Shown: positions 18,239 to 26,964, numbered from the stretch's first letter. The stretch: 64,000 nt of DNA from Cerina sp048266425 (GCA_048266425.1 JBLWZN010000002.1:1-64000); one strand, 5' to 3'. Numbers and translations are program-made. Notes: a model not told the origin generated them from the letters alone.

Positions 18239-19105
18239 ATGGATACCAAGGAGCTACTTAAGAAAGTACGTAAGATCGAGATAAAGACGCGCCGTCTTTC
18301 CGACCATATTTTTGGTGGGGAATACCACTCTACCTTTAAAGGGAGGGGTATGACCTTTAGCGAGGTGCGCCAATATCAATTCGGGGACGACGTACGCTCC
18401 ATTGACTGGAACGTTACCGCACGGTATAATGAGCCCTTTGTAAAGGTATTTGAGGAAGAACGGGAACTTACCATGATGCTTATGGTAGATGTGAGTGGCT
18501 CGGAACTCTTTGGGACCGTTAATCAGTTCAAGAACGAGATTCTCACAGAGATTTCCGCCACCCTTGCCTTTTCCGCCATGCAAAATAACGATAAGGTAGG
18601 GTTGATCCTGTTCTCCGATCAGATCGAACTTTATATTCCCCCTAAAAAAGGGAAGAGCCATGTACTGCGTATCATAAGGGAGTTGTTGGAATTTAAGCCC
18701 GAAAGCCGGAAGACCGACCTTGCCGGGGCCTTAAAATTCCTGACCAACGTAATGAAAAAGAAGGCAATCGTATTTGTGCTCTCAGATTTTATTTGCGACG
18801 ACTATCAACAAACACTTAGGATCACGGGCAAGAAACACGACCTTACGGGAATACGGGTATATGACGAACGGGAGGAAACCATCCCCAATCTTGGTATGGT
18901 ACAAATGGAAGACGCAGAGACCGGGACGTTGAGACTGGTTAATACCCAATCCAAAAAGGTGAGATTGGCCTATAGCAAATACAATAGGGACCGGGTAGAT
19001 TATTTTCAGGATGTGTTTACAAAATCTGGCTGCGGGGTGCTCAATTGTAGGGTCGATGAAAGTTATGTGAAAAAATTATTGGGCTATTTTAAGCGAAGGG
19101 GATAG
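18239..19105 (+). CDS. DUF58 domain protein of the bat operon
   Basis: This is a 288-aa protein without a signal peptide. GxGMTFSEVRQYQFGDDVRSIDWNVTAR (about residues 39-65) is the DUF58 core signature. The following VDVSGSELFG segment resembles a degenerate VWA metal site (D-x-S-x-S). DUF58 proteins accompany MoxR ATPases and VWA proteins in bat and similar operons and are thought to act in a MoxR-linked assembly complex at the membrane. The stop codon TAG (19103-19105) overlaps the proposed GTG start of the next gene. The spacing to moxR is 104 bp and contains repeats. Confidence 0.9.
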   Translation: MDTKELLKKVRKIEIKTRRLSDHIFGGEYHSTFKGRGMTFSEVRQYQFGDDVRSIDWNVTARYNEPFVKVFEEERELTMMLMVDVSGSELFGTVNQFKNEILTEISATLAFSAMQNNDKVGLILFSDQIELYIPPKKGKSHVLRIIRELLEFKPESRKTDLAGALKFLTNVMKKKAIVFVLSDFICDDYQQTLRITGKKHDLTGIRVYDEREETIPNLGMVQMEDAETGTLRLVNTQSKKVRLAYSKYNRDRVDYFQDVFTKSGCGVLNCRVDESYVKKLLGYFKRRG

Positions 19106-19164
19106 TGGGAAGTAAGAAATACGAAGTACGAAGTACGAAGGAAGCATCGCAATGCTTGCGATGC
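19104..19164 (+). repeat. Heptad repeats plus 9-bp hairpin at the DUF58/BatD-like junction
   Basis: Starting inside the DUF58 stop codon, six consecutive 7-nt units are seen: AGTGGGA, AGTAAGA, AATACGA, AGTACGA, AGTACGA, AGGAAGC (19104-19145). They are followed by the perfect 9-bp inverted repeat GCATCGCAA (19144-19152) and TTGCGATGC (19156-19164) with a 3-nt loop. This sequence is in frame with the next gene and would encode its first 20 residues if the GTG at 19105 is the start. Confidence 0.7.
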
Positions 19165-20799
19165 CATGTTCGCAATGCCGCATATTTTCTGCCGGTTTTT
19201 GTATTGGCTTTTTGTATGGTCGGATTTAATGGATTTTCACAATCCCAACCCTCCGTTTCGTCAAACATAGATACTACCAATATCAGAATTGGGGAACAGA
19301 TTCATTTTAAGGTTTCTGTCGATGCGGATTCTACTGCACACGTTGTCTTCCCGGAAGGACAGACGTTTTCCCCGATGGAGGTCGTGGAGGCCCTAAAAAC
19401 CGATACTTTAAAAAAACTGGATAAGGTCACCCTTGAAAAAATTTACACGCTTACCCAGTTTGATTCTGGCGCCTATACCTTGCCCCGACAGAAAATTCTA
19501 ATAAACGACAAACCTTATTTTACGGATTCGGTAAGGATCAATGTCGCCACGGTACCTGTTGATACCTTGGCCCAAAGAATGTACGACATTAAAGGATTGA
19601 TGGAGGTTCAAAAAAGCCATATGGATCTTTGGAGAACATTGCTGTGGGTGCTTTTGGGCCTTTTGGTAGTCGGAGGCCTGCTCTACTGTTTCGTATTCCG
19701 CAAAAAGCCATTGACAGAAGCGGAAAAAGAAGCCTTATTGCCTCCATTTGATCGGGCCATGCTGGAATTGAAAAGGTTGGAAAATTCCAAATATCTTATC
19801 CAGTCGGAATACAAGGAGTACTACTCCGAACTAACGGCAATTGTACGTTCCTATCTGGAAGAGGACGTACATATTTCGGCCCTGGAAAGTACGACCGATC
19901 AGTTGATAGGCAAAATAGAATTGCTCAAGGATTCTGGGGAGCTAAAATTGGACAATGAAACCATCCATCAGTTTAAGCGGATCTTGGAAACCGCGGATCT
20001 TGTAAAATTCGCCAAGTCCAGACCGGAAACCTCCGTTGCCGAGCAGGATCGAAAATCCATAGAACAAATCGTAACCAGGACCAAAGAGGCGCTACCGGAG
20101 CCTACGGAGGAAGAATTACAGCAGAAGGAAGAATACCTGATTGAACTGGCCCATAAACAACGGCGCAAAAAATGGTTGGTGACCGGTGCTGTAGTCATAG
20201 GGGTTTTGCTAATTTCCGCGGGTGCCATTACCGCGTATTATGGACCAACACTGGTATGGGATTCCATAACCGGACACCCTACCAAAAAATTATTGGACGG
20301 GGAATGGATCAACAGTACGTATGGTTATCCGCCCATAACCGTATCTACCCCAAAGGTATTGATCAGACAAGATGTGAAAATCCCTGCCCAGGCCAAGGCT
20401 CAGATCAAGGATATGCAGACCTTTATGTACCAAGAACCTAAAGTGCCCTTCACGATTGCGGTAACATCAACGGAGTTTACCCAGCCTACAGATCCCGATT
20501 TTGACAAAACCATCGAACAACTATTGAAAAATCTGGAAGACAAAGGTGCCAAGAATATTGTGACCAAAAAGGAGGAATTTAGTACTATGTCCGGCGTAAA
20601 AGGGCTCAAAACCTATGGTAACGGCAAATTTAAACTCCCCGGATCTGAAGATCTCGTAAAAGGAAAGTACATCATTTTAAGTTTTGGGGGCAAGGGTTTT
20701 CAACAGCTGATATTGCTGACTTGGATGGACGGGGATTCCTATGCAGAACAAATTGTTGAGCGGATTTTGGTATCCGTTGATGTAAAAACAGATGTATAA
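19105..20799 (+). CDS. BatD-like/DUF4381-type membrane protein of the bat operon
   Basis: This 564-aa frame opens with GTG overlapping the previous stop. The first 20 codons lie in repetitive DNA, so the biological start may instead be the TTG at 19156, just ahead of the hydrophobic signal (AAYFLPVFVLAFCMVGFNGFSQ). The exported region to about residue 165 is a beta-rich domain similar to part of BatD. A membrane helix follows at about 175-195 (LLWVLLGLLVVGGLLYCFVF). A cytosolic helical domain comes next (ALESTTDQLIGKI, as in DUF4381). A second membrane helix lies at about 356-377, with a final extracytoplasmic domain. It abuts batA with no spacer. Function beyond the bat complex is unknown. 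Confidence 0.75.
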   Translation: MGSKKYEVRSTKEASQCLRCHVRNAAYFLPVFVLAFCMVGFNGFSQSQPSVSSNIDTTNIRIGEQIHFKVSVDADSTAHVVFPEGQTFSPMEVVEALKTDTLKKLDKVTLEKIYTLTQFDSGAYTLPRQKILINDKPYFTDSVRINVATVPVDTLAQRMYDIKGLMEVQKSHMDLWRTLLWVLLGLLVVGGLLYCFVFRKKPLTEAEKEALLPPFDRAMLELKRLENSKYLIQSEYKEYYSELTAIVRSYLEEDVHISALESTTDQLIGKIELLKDSGELKLDNETIHQFKRILETADLVKFAKSRPETSVAEQDRKSIEQIVTRTKEALPEPTEEELQQKEEYLIELAHKQRRKKWLVTGAVVIGVLLISAGAITAYYGPTLVWDSITGHPTKKLLDGEWINSTYGYPPITVSTPKVLIRQDVKIPAQAKAQIKDMQTFMYQEPKVPFTIAVTSTEFTQPTDPDFDKTIEQLLKNLEDKGAKNIVTKKEEFSTMSGVKGLKTYGNGKFKLPGSEDLVKGKYIILSFGGKGFQQLILLTWMDGDSYAEQIVERILVSVDVKTDV

Positions 20800-21798
20800 A
20801 TGTTAGAGAATATCCAATTTGCCAATCCTGGGTTTTTCTGGTTGCTACTATTGCTACCATTGGCAGCCGTATGGTATTTCTTTAAGCGAAAGGAAGAAAC
20901 GGCTTCCTTAAGAATATCCAGTATCAAAGGATTTTCTTCGGACAGTCTGCTAACCAGATTGAAGCCATTATTATTTGTATTTCGGCTCCTGGCCCTTGCA
21001 GCGATTATCACGGCTTTGGCCCGGCCACAGACCGAGGATATCTCGTCCAGGACCAAAACCACCAAAGGAATCGATATTGTCATGGCCATCGATGTATCTT
21101 CCAGTATGTTGGCACGGGATTTGAAGCCCAATCGGTTGGCTGCATTAAAAGAAGTGGCCTCGGATTTTATTCTGAAGCGCCCCAACGATCGGATAGGGTT
21201 GGTAGTATACGCGGGCGAGGCCTATACCCAGACCCCGATAACCAGCGACAAGGCCATTGTACTAAACGCTTTAAAAGCCATCACCTATGGGACGTTGAAC
21301 GACGGCACCGCAATTGGAATGGGCCTGGCCACTGCCGTAAACCGACTTAAGGACAGCAAGGCCAAGAGCAAGGTCATTATTTTATTGACCGATGGGGTAA
21401 ACAATTCCGGCTTCATTGAACCGCAGACGGCAGCAGAATTGGCCACCGAATACGGTATAAAAACATATACCATTGGCTTGGGTTCCAATGGAAATGCCCT
21501 TTCGCCCATTGCCTACAATGCCGATGGATCTTTTAGGTACGGAATGCGACCCGTGGAGATCGATGAAGGGCTCTTAAAAAACATCGCGGAAATCACGGGA
21601 GGAAAATATTTTAGGGCTACCGACAACGACAAATTGGAAGCTATTTATGACGAGATCAACAAACTGGAAAAAACCGATATCGAGGAATTCAAATACTATA
21701 GGTACGAAGAAAAATTCCGGTCATGGGTGCTTCTGGCGGGAGCCTTGCTTCTTTTGGAATGGTTAATGCGGAATACCGTATTCCGTAGTTTTATATAA
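20800..21798 (+). CDS. batA: BatA, VWA-domain membrane protein
   Basis: This 332-aa protein has an N-terminal membrane helix (FFWLLLLLPLAAVWYFF), a second helix at about 57-75, a VWA domain from about 90 to 275 and a C-terminal helix (about 306-322), the standard BatA topology. The MIDAS motif D98-V-S100-S-S102 and the later T and D positions (NDGTAIG, LLTDGVNNSG) are intact, so metal-dependent ligand binding is expected. The start ATG immediately follows the previous TAA, suggesting translational coupling. In Bacteroidota, BatA works with BatB and MoxR in envelope stress or oxygen tolerance; the exact mechanism is not settled. Confidence 0.93.
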   Translation: MLENIQFANPGFFWLLLLLPLAAVWYFFKRKEETASLRISSIKGFSSDSLLTRLKPLLFVFRLLALAAIITALARPQTEDISSRTKTTKGIDIVMAIDVSSSMLARDLKPNRLAALKEVASDFILKRPNDRIGLVVYAGEAYTQTPITSDKAIVLNALKAITYGTLNDGTAIGMGLATAVNRLKDSKAKSKVIILLTDGVNNSGFIEPQTAAELATEYGIKTYTIGLGSNGNALSPIAYNADGSFRYGMRPVEIDEGLLKNIAEITGGKYFRATDNDKLEAIYDEINKLEKTDIEEFKYYRYEEKFRSWVLLAGALLLLEWLMRNTVFRSFI

Positions 21799-21816
21799 AA
21801 ATGTTCAGGGTTTGTT

Positions 21817-21854
21817 GTTTGGGGTTGATCAACTCCAAACCATGAGCTCCAAAC
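21817..21854. repeat. 24-nt near-perfect palindrome and 14-nt-spaced repeat between batA and batB
   Basis: GTTTGG (21817-21822) and CCAAAC (21835-21840) flank the perfect inner palindrome GTTGATCAAC (21824-21833), with a single G/T mismatch pair. As RNA this is a hairpin with one G-U pair. CTCCAAAC occurs at 21833-21840 and again at 21847-21854, exactly 14 nt apart, matching the 7-nt periodicity of the other bat spacers. Confidence 0.6.
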
Positions 21855-21863
21855 GAAAAAAAC

Positions 21864-22910
21864 ATGATACAATTAGACGAAAAAATATATTTTTATTTGC
21901 TCTTCATCATTCCGGTGATGGTCGTTCTTTTTGTGGTCCTACAAATCTGGAAAAGGAAAACCCAGAAAAAGTTTGCCGACCTAAATTTGTTAAAGCGGTT
22001 GACACCCAACCGGTCTAACTTTAAGTCGACCCTAAAGCTTGTTTTTTTACTGTTCGGTCTGGCATTTCTGACACTTGGACTGGTAAATCCTAAAATTGGG
22101 ACCAAGCTGGAAACGGTTAAGCGGGAAGGTGTAGATATTGTATTTGCCATTGATGTTTCCAAGAGTATGCTTGCCGAGGATATCGCCCCAAACCGGTTGG
22201 AAAAGGCAAAGCGATTGGTTTCAGAAATTATTAACCAACTGGGAAGTGACCGTATCGGAATCATAGCATATGCCGGCCAGGCCTACCCCCAATTGCCGAT
22301 TACAACAGATTTTGGGGCGGCGAAAATGTTCCTGCAAAGCATGAATACAGATATGCTTTCGTCACAAGGTACCGCCATTGACCAAGCTATTGATTTGGCC
22401 ACCACCTATTACGATGATGCCGACCAGACCAACAGGGTACTCTTTATAATTTCAGATGGGGAGGACCATTCCGGTAGCACCACCCAGGATGCCGTGGACA
22501 AGGCCAAGGAAGCCGGTATCCGCATATATACTATAGGGGTAGGAACCACAAAAGGTGCGCCCATTCCCATTAAAAGAAACGGGATCGTAGAAAGTCTTAA
22601 AAAAGATGCCAATGGGGAGGTGGTCATTACCAAAATGAACGAAGAACTCCTGGAAGATATTGCCGATAGCGGAAATGGGCAATATATCAATGGGGACAAT
22701 ACAGCCAAAGCCGTTGATTTTATCAAGGATCAATTGAATATGATCGATAAAACGGAATTTGAGGCCAAACAATTTACCGAATACAAGGATCAGTTTCAGT
22801 GGTTTTTGGCCGCTGGACTTTTGTTCCTATTTTTGGATATATTCCTGTTGGATCGAAAGACCAAGTGGCTCAAAAAATTGAACCTGTTTAACGAGAAGGA
22901 ATTGGAATAG
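21864..22910 (+). CDS. batB: BatB, VWA-domain membrane protein
   Basis: This 348-aa paralogue of BatA has helices at about 10-28 and 57-74, a VWA domain at about 88-280, and a C-terminal helix (FLAAGLLFLFLDIFLL). The MIDAS D97-V-S99-K-S101 and ISDGEDHSG are intact. The bat operon typically carries this second VWA gene, and BatA and BatB are thought to form a membrane complex. It is separated from batA by 65 bp, containing a palindrome, and from batC by 96 bp. The ATG is at 21864; an overlapping frame at 21812 is not coding. Confidence 0.93.
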   Translation: MIQLDEKIYFYLLFIIPVMVVLFVVLQIWKRKTQKKFADLNLLKRLTPNRSNFKSTLKLVFLLFGLAFLTLGLVNPKIGTKLETVKREGVDIVFAIDVSKSMLAEDIAPNRLEKAKRLVSEIINQLGSDRIGIIAYAGQAYPQLPITTDFGAAKMFLQSMNTDMLSSQGTAIDQAIDLATTYYDDADQTNRVLFIISDGEDHSGSTTQDAVDKAKEAGIRIYTIGVGTTKGAPIPIKRNGIVESLKKDANGEVVITKMNEELLEDIADSGNGQYINGDNTAKAVDFIKDQLNMIDKTEFEAKQFTEYKDQFQWFLAAGLLFLFLDIFLLDRKTKWLKKLNLFNEKELE

Positions 22911-23006
22911 AGAGAAAAGAATAAAGATTAGTCAAGTAGACCAGAATTTTTGAATTTGATACTTGAGCCTGAACCTTGATCAAACTTGCTCATATATAAT
23001 TAAATA
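22911..23006 (+). repeat. batB-batC spacer with inverted-orientation heptads
   Basis: Read on the minus strand, the segment around 22947-22976 gives TTGATCA, AGGTTCA, GGCTCAA, GTATCAA in consecutive 7-nt steps. AGGTTCA also occurs in the batD-batE spacer on the plus strand, so the two spacers appear to share units in opposite orientation. No promoter or terminator is evident. Confidence 0.5.
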
Positions 23007-23885
23007 ATGAAAGCTAAAATAGTATACATCCTATTTTTTGTCTGTCTTGTTTCCTATGCCCAAAGCGAAAAAAAGGACAAGAAAGAGGACAAGGCAGCTG
23101 CAAAAGCACTAAGAGCTTCCAAGGACCTTACATGGGAGGCCAACAAGGAGCTCTCGGAAAATAACTTTGTGGATGCCGAGGCCGATTACAGGAGAGCTAT
23201 TGCCAAGAGTGACAAAAATGTGGCCGCTCCCTATAATCTGGGCAACGCCTACTATAAAAACAAATCCTATAGTGAAGCATTTTCCCGATATAAGCAAGCA
23301 GGGGAGCTCGCATCGGACAAAAATGACAAGCACAATGCATATCATAACATGGGGAACGTTTTTATGGAACGCAAAGAATATGAAAAAGCAGTAGAATCGT
23401 ACAAGCAAGCCTTGAGAAACGATCCGGAAGATGATGAAACCCGGTACAATCTGGCGCTTGCCCAAGAACTGCTAAAAAAACAACAGGACGAGAACAAAAA
23501 GAACGACCAGAACAAAGACAACAAGGACAACAAGGATAAAAAAGACCAGGACAACAAAGATAAGGACAAGAACGAAGGGGACAACAAGGAAGAGAACAAG
23601 GACCAAAATAAGGACAACAAAGATAAGGGCGATAAAGGGGACGAAAAGAAAGAGGACAATAAAAAAGAGGAGGGCGAAGACCAACAAGATCAACAACAGC
23701 AGCCCAAAGAAGGGGACAAGCCCCAAGATCAACAGCAGCAACAGCAACCAAGGCCCAATCAGCTCTCCCCCCAGCAAATAAGAAACCTCTTGGAAGCTAC
23801 TCAGAACGAGGAGAAAAAAGTACAGGAAAAAATGGACGCCCAAAAAGTAAAGGGTTCCAAAATAAAGAATGAAAAAGATTGGTAA
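23007..23885 (+). CDS. batC: BatC, TPR protein with charged low-complexity tail
   Basis: This 292-aa protein has an exported signal (MKAKIVYILFFVCLVSYAQ). Three TPR units lie at about residues 45-155 (NAYYKNKSYSEAFSRYKQA, YHNMGNVFMERKEYEKAVESYKQAL). A tail at about 155-265 is made almost only of Lys, Asp, Asn, Glu and Gln in NKDNKDK-like repeats, ending with a short LSPQQIRNLLEATQ segment. TPR modules mediate protein contacts within the periplasmic Bat complex. The low-complexity tail creates long open frames in other reading frames that are not real genes. It ends 5 bp before the chosen batD start. Confidence 0.88.
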   Translation: MKAKIVYILFFVCLVSYAQSEKKDKKEDKAAAKALRASKDLTWEANKELSENNFVDAEADYRRAIAKSDKNVAAPYNLGNAYYKNKSYSEAFSRYKQAGELASDKNDKHNAYHNMGNVFMERKEYEKAVESYKQALRNDPEDDETRYNLALAQELLKKQQDENKKNDQNKDNKDNKDKKDQDNKDKDKNEGDNKEENKDQNKDNKDKGDKGDEKKEDNKKEEGEDQQDQQQQPKEGDKPQDQQQQQQPRPNQLSPQQIRNLLEATQNEEKKVQEKMDAQKVKGSKIKNEKDW

Positions 23886-23890
23886 TATTC

Positions 23891-25675
23891 ATGGCACTTA
23901 AAAAGTACATAGCACTACTTCCACTTTTATTTCTTGCCCTCGCCTTAAGGGGCCAGGATAAAGGTGGTGTTACCTTTGAAATGACTCTTAGCAAGGATAA
24001 GTTGGGAATCAATGAAAGGCTACGGGTAGATTTTACCATGAACAAGGACGGGGATAATTTTAACCCTCCGGATTTTTCGGGGTTCAGAGTCATCATGGGG
24101 CCATCCCAGTCTATCAGCTCTTCTTGGATCAATGGGGTACGTAGTTTTTCCAAGACCTATACCTATATGTTACAGCCAACGGCCCGGGGAAAATTTACGA
24201 TTAAACAAGCTACGATCGCAATTGATGGACATACCTATAAATCGATGCCCAAAGAAGTAGAGGTCACCGCAGCCGTGGACAAGCCAAGCGACCAGATGAC
24301 CGCAGAAGATGTGGCAGACGAAAGTTTGCATTTGGTAGCCGAAGTTTCCAAAGCCAATCCATATCTCAACGAGGCGGTCAGCGTGGTGTACAAGTTATAT
24401 TTTTCAAATAGTATCAGCTTATCCAACTTTAGGGCCTTGGACAATCCTAAATACAATAATTTCTGGAGCCAGGATATGCCGGTCACCAAATACGATGTAC
24501 AGAATAATAGCACGTATAACGGGCAACCATATCGTTCCGTAGTCTTAAAAAGGGTGGTACTATATCCCCAGAAAACCGGGAAACTGGAAATAGAGCCCCT
24601 TTCCTTGGAGGTAACCGTAGACGTACCCACAAATAGAAGGGATTTCTTCGGGGGTCGAATTATGAACCAGACCAATAAAACGGTATCGGCAGGGAACCGT
24701 ACCCTAGATGTAAAACCATTGCCTACGGAAGGAAAACCGGCCAATTTTACCGGAGCCGTGGGAAAATTCGATTTCTCGGTCACTGCGAGCAAGACCCATT
24801 TGAACGCTTCCGAATCCCTTCAGGCCAAAGTGGAAGTCAGTGGAAAGGGTAACTTAAAACTCTTTGAACTCCCTAAACTGGCTATTCCAAGTGCCTTGGA
24901 AGTTTACGATCCAGAACACGATGAAAATGTAAGAAGTACCATTACCGGTAACGAAGGTTCCGTAAGCGATAGTTACACTATAGTGCCGTCATACCGGGGA
25001 AAATATCCCATTCCGAGTGTTACTTTCTCCTATTTTGACCCAAAAACTGAAAAATATGTTACCCTGACCTCCGAGGAAATCCTGGTAAACGTTTTACAGG
25101 GGCCCTTAAGTGGCGGTTCCGATAACGCCACTGCCGCCGCATCGAGCCATAGGCAAGTAGTAAGGGCCAGCGACAACCAATTCCACTTTATTAAATTAAA
25201 ATCCAATCTAACCCCCGTGGGAACGGATTATTTCTTTGGGTCCACCCGGTTTTATCTATGGCTTCTTTTACCGCTCCTACTCATCCCCTTGGCCATTATC
25301 TTTGGGAAAAAGCGCGAGGCCATTGCCAGCGATATCGTGGGGAACAAAGTGAAAAAGGCAAACAAGCTGGCAAGAAAATACCTTTCAGCTGCGAAAAAAA
25401 CATTGGGCGACAAAGTAGCCTTTTATATTGCGTTGGAAAAAGCCCTTCACAATTATCTCAAGGCCAAGCTCAAAATTGAGACCTCGGAGTTTAGCAAAGA
25501 CAAAATTGCAGCATTGCTCGCAGAAAAAAAAGTGGATGAGTCTACAACCCAAGGATTTATGGAGTTATTGAAAAATTGTGAAATGGCGAGGTATAGTCCA
25601 TTTTCCGTGGTTCAGATGCAACAGGATTACGACAAAGCCAGTGAAGTGATATCCCATTTGGACAAACAACTTTGA
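23891..25675 (+). CDS. batD: BatD, oxygen-tolerance protein
   Basis: The frame begins with TTG at 23879, but the ATG at 23891 is preferred. It gives the signal MALKKYIALLPLLFLALALRGQ and avoids overlap with batC. The protein is 594 aa. The large extracytoplasmic region contains repeated beta-sandwich modules (LSKDKLGINERLRVDFTM and ASKTHLNASESLQAKVEV are matching starts), as in BatD. A single membrane helix follows near residue 455 (FYLWLLLPLLLIPLAIIFG), then a cytosolic helical domain. BatD proteins are exported partners of BatA/BatB in the aerotolerance operon; the molecular role is unresolved. The spacer to batE is 78 bp, with heptad repeats at its start. Confidence 0.92.
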   Translation: MALKKYIALLPLLFLALALRGQDKGGVTFEMTLSKDKLGINERLRVDFTMNKDGDNFNPPDFSGFRVIMGPSQSISSSWINGVRSFSKTYTYMLQPTARGKFTIKQATIAIDGHTYKSMPKEVEVTAAVDKPSDQMTAEDVADESLHLVAEVSKANPYLNEAVSVVYKLYFSNSISLSNFRALDNPKYNNFWSQDMPVTKYDVQNNSTYNGQPYRSVVLKRVVLYPQKTGKLEIEPLSLEVTVDVPTNRRDFFGGRIMNQTNKTVSAGNRTLDVKPLPTEGKPANFTGAVGKFDFSVTASKTHLNASESLQAKVEVSGKGNLKLFELPKLAIPSALEVYDPEHDENVRSTITGNEGSVSDSYTIVPSYRGKYPIPSVTFSYFDPKTEKYVTLTSEEILVNVLQGPLSGGSDNATAAASSHRQVVRASDNQFHFIKLKSNLTPVGTDYFFGSTRFYLWLLLPLLLIPLAIIFGKKREAIASDIVGNKVKKANKLARKYLSAAKKTLGDKVAFYIALEKALHNYLKAKLKIETSEFSKDKIAALLAEKKVDESTTQGFMELLKNCEMARYSPFSVVQMQQDYDKASEVISHLDKQL

Positions 25676-25684
25676 TCGGTGGAC

Positions 25685-25712
25685 AGGTTGAAGGTTCAAG
25701 ATTTAAAGGTGG
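25685..25712 (+). repeat. Heptad run between batD and batE
   Basis: AGGTTGA (25685-25691), AGGTTCA (25692-25698), AGATTTA (25699-25705) and AAGGTGG (25706-25712) follow directly in 7-nt steps. AGGTTCA recurs inverted in the batB-batC spacer. Confidence 0.55.
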
Positions 25713-25753
25713 TAAAGATTAACTATTAACAACTATCTAAGCAAAGCAGAAAC

Positions 25754-26512
25754 GTGAAAAGATTACTGAACATACTGATCTTATTCCTTTGTTTTTTTGG
25801 CCATGCCCAGAACGATGCCCTTTTTAATGATGCTACCAAAGCCTATAATGAGGGCAAGTATGACCAAGCGATAGCGGATTATCAAAAAATATTGAAAAAT
25901 GGGGAACACTCGGCTGCCCTATACTATAATCTTGGTAATTGCTACTATAAATTAAATAAGATAGCTCCCAGTATATACAATTACGAAAAAGCGCTTCTGT
26001 TGAATCCAAACGATTCGGATATTAAAAATAATCTGGAACATGCCCAAAATATGACCCTGGATGCCATTGATACTATGCCGGAGACTGCGGTGGCGAAGAT
26101 TTATAAGAATTTGACCGGCAATTTTACCTTTGATCAGTGGGCATATATTGCGGTCATCTTTATCTTTCTGTTTGTTATTGCCTACATTGCATTCCATTAT
26201 TTTCAATTTTCAGGTACCAAACGGATAGCCTTCATCTCGAGCATGTTTTTCCTGTTTGTTTCAATAATATCGGTTGCCATTGCCTATCTGCGTTATAAGG
26301 ATTATAAAACCGATCACCCTGCCATTGTATTTCCTAAAGAAGTAACGGTCAATTCCGAGCCAAATAACCGAAGTCAAGAGGCATTCAAGCTCCATGAAGG
26401 CACAAAGGTTCAGGTTTTGGAAAAGCTGGGTGATTGGAACAAAATCTCGTTGACAGATGGCAAAACGGGATGGATACCTTCTACCGATATCAAATTGATC
26501 AAAGATTTTTAG
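25754..26512 (+). CDS. batE: BatE, TPR and SH3-like domain membrane protein
   Basis: This 252-aa protein starts with GTG, which gives a normal signal peptide (MKRLLNILILFLCFFGHAQ). TPR units span about 20-105 (ALFNDATKAYNEGKYDQAI, YYNLGNCYYKLNKIAPSIYNY). Two membrane helices follow (about 132-152 and 160-180). A C-terminal bacterial SH3-like domain (EGTKVQVLEKLGDWNKISLTDGKTGWIPSTDI) ends the protein. This order is that of BatE, the last gene of the operon. It probably anchors the periplasmic TPR proteins and senses or binds envelope components. The next plus-strand gene begins 60 bp later and may be a read-through extension of the operon. Confidence 0.9.
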   Translation: MKRLLNILILFLCFFGHAQNDALFNDATKAYNEGKYDQAIADYQKILKNGEHSAALYYNLGNCYYKLNKIAPSIYNYEKALLLNPNDSDIKNNLEHAQNMTLDAIDTMPETAVAKIYKNLTGNFTFDQWAYIAVIFIFLFVIAYIAFHYFQFSGTKRIAFISSMFFLFVSIISVAIAYLRYKDYKTDHPAIVFPKEVTVNSEPNNRSQEAFKLHEGTKVQVLEKLGDWNKISLTDGKTGWIPSTDIKLIKDF

Positions 26513-26572
26513 ACTATTTTAACATTCAATTTCGTTCAGAAATTTATCTTTGTGGCCAAACCATTGGTTCTT

Positions 26573-26875
26573 ATGCACAGGCATTTTATCCTTTTTACTC
26601 TTCTTTCTCTTTGGATTTTTGCCATTGTTGCACCTACCGTAATTACTCTGGTCGATAGGAACCAAAAATCAGTGGTCATTAGCACTCTCAATGAGGAGGA
26701 GCACCAAAAGCAAGGGAAGAAAGAGGTAGGGAAGAAAGAAATTGCTTTTGAATATTTCCGCAATCAAGGTCTTTTGGCTTATCAAAACAAGAAAAATCCT
26801 TGTGAATTATCTATGGTCTGGCCAATGGATCGTGCCTTGGAAATTTTAGTGCCCCCGCCTCGATATCTGAATTGA
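26573..26875 (+). CDS. Small membrane protein of unknown function (100 aa)
   Basis: The frame opens at a GTG at 26552, but the ATG at 26573 is preferred because it puts the membrane helix (FILFTLLSLWIFAIVAPTVITLV) at the N-terminus. The remaining part is polar, rich in Lys and Glu (EEEHQKQGKKEVGKKE), and ends with a short hydrophobic LVPPPRYLN tail. The family was not recognised. It lies between batE and the carbonic anhydrase gene on the same strand, so it could belong to either transcription unit. Its conserved-looking codon use and signal-anchor suggest a real gene. Confidence 0.6.
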   Translation: MHRHFILFTLLSLWIFAIVAPTVITLVDRNQKSVVISTLNEEEHQKQGKKEVGKKEIAFEYFRNQGLLAYQNKKNPCELSMVWPMDRALEILVPPPRYLN

Positions 26876-26956
26876 TTTCTACCTATTTTCCCCAGTGATG
26901 GGATGATATTTCGTTCTCTTTGACCTAAAGTCAAAAAAGTGAACGGGCCCAAACCG

Positions 26957-26964
26957 TATTTTTG
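26957..26964 (+). promoter_or_regulatory. Possible -7 box upstream of the carbonic anhydrase gene
   Basis: TATTTTTG fits the Bacteroidota -7 consensus TAnnTTTG, but no TTTG stands at the usual distance upstream. It would leave a leader of about 130 nt before the start codon at 27101. That leader contains an imperfect inverted repeat, TTCGGA (27021-27026) with TCCGAA (27043-27048). Confidence 0.35.

Noticed and set aside
23342..23843. Long antisense frames rich in Leu, Ser, Phe and Cys opposite batC
   Set aside because: They are produced by the Lys/Asp/Gln low-complexity coding repeats of batC and have no start context of their own.
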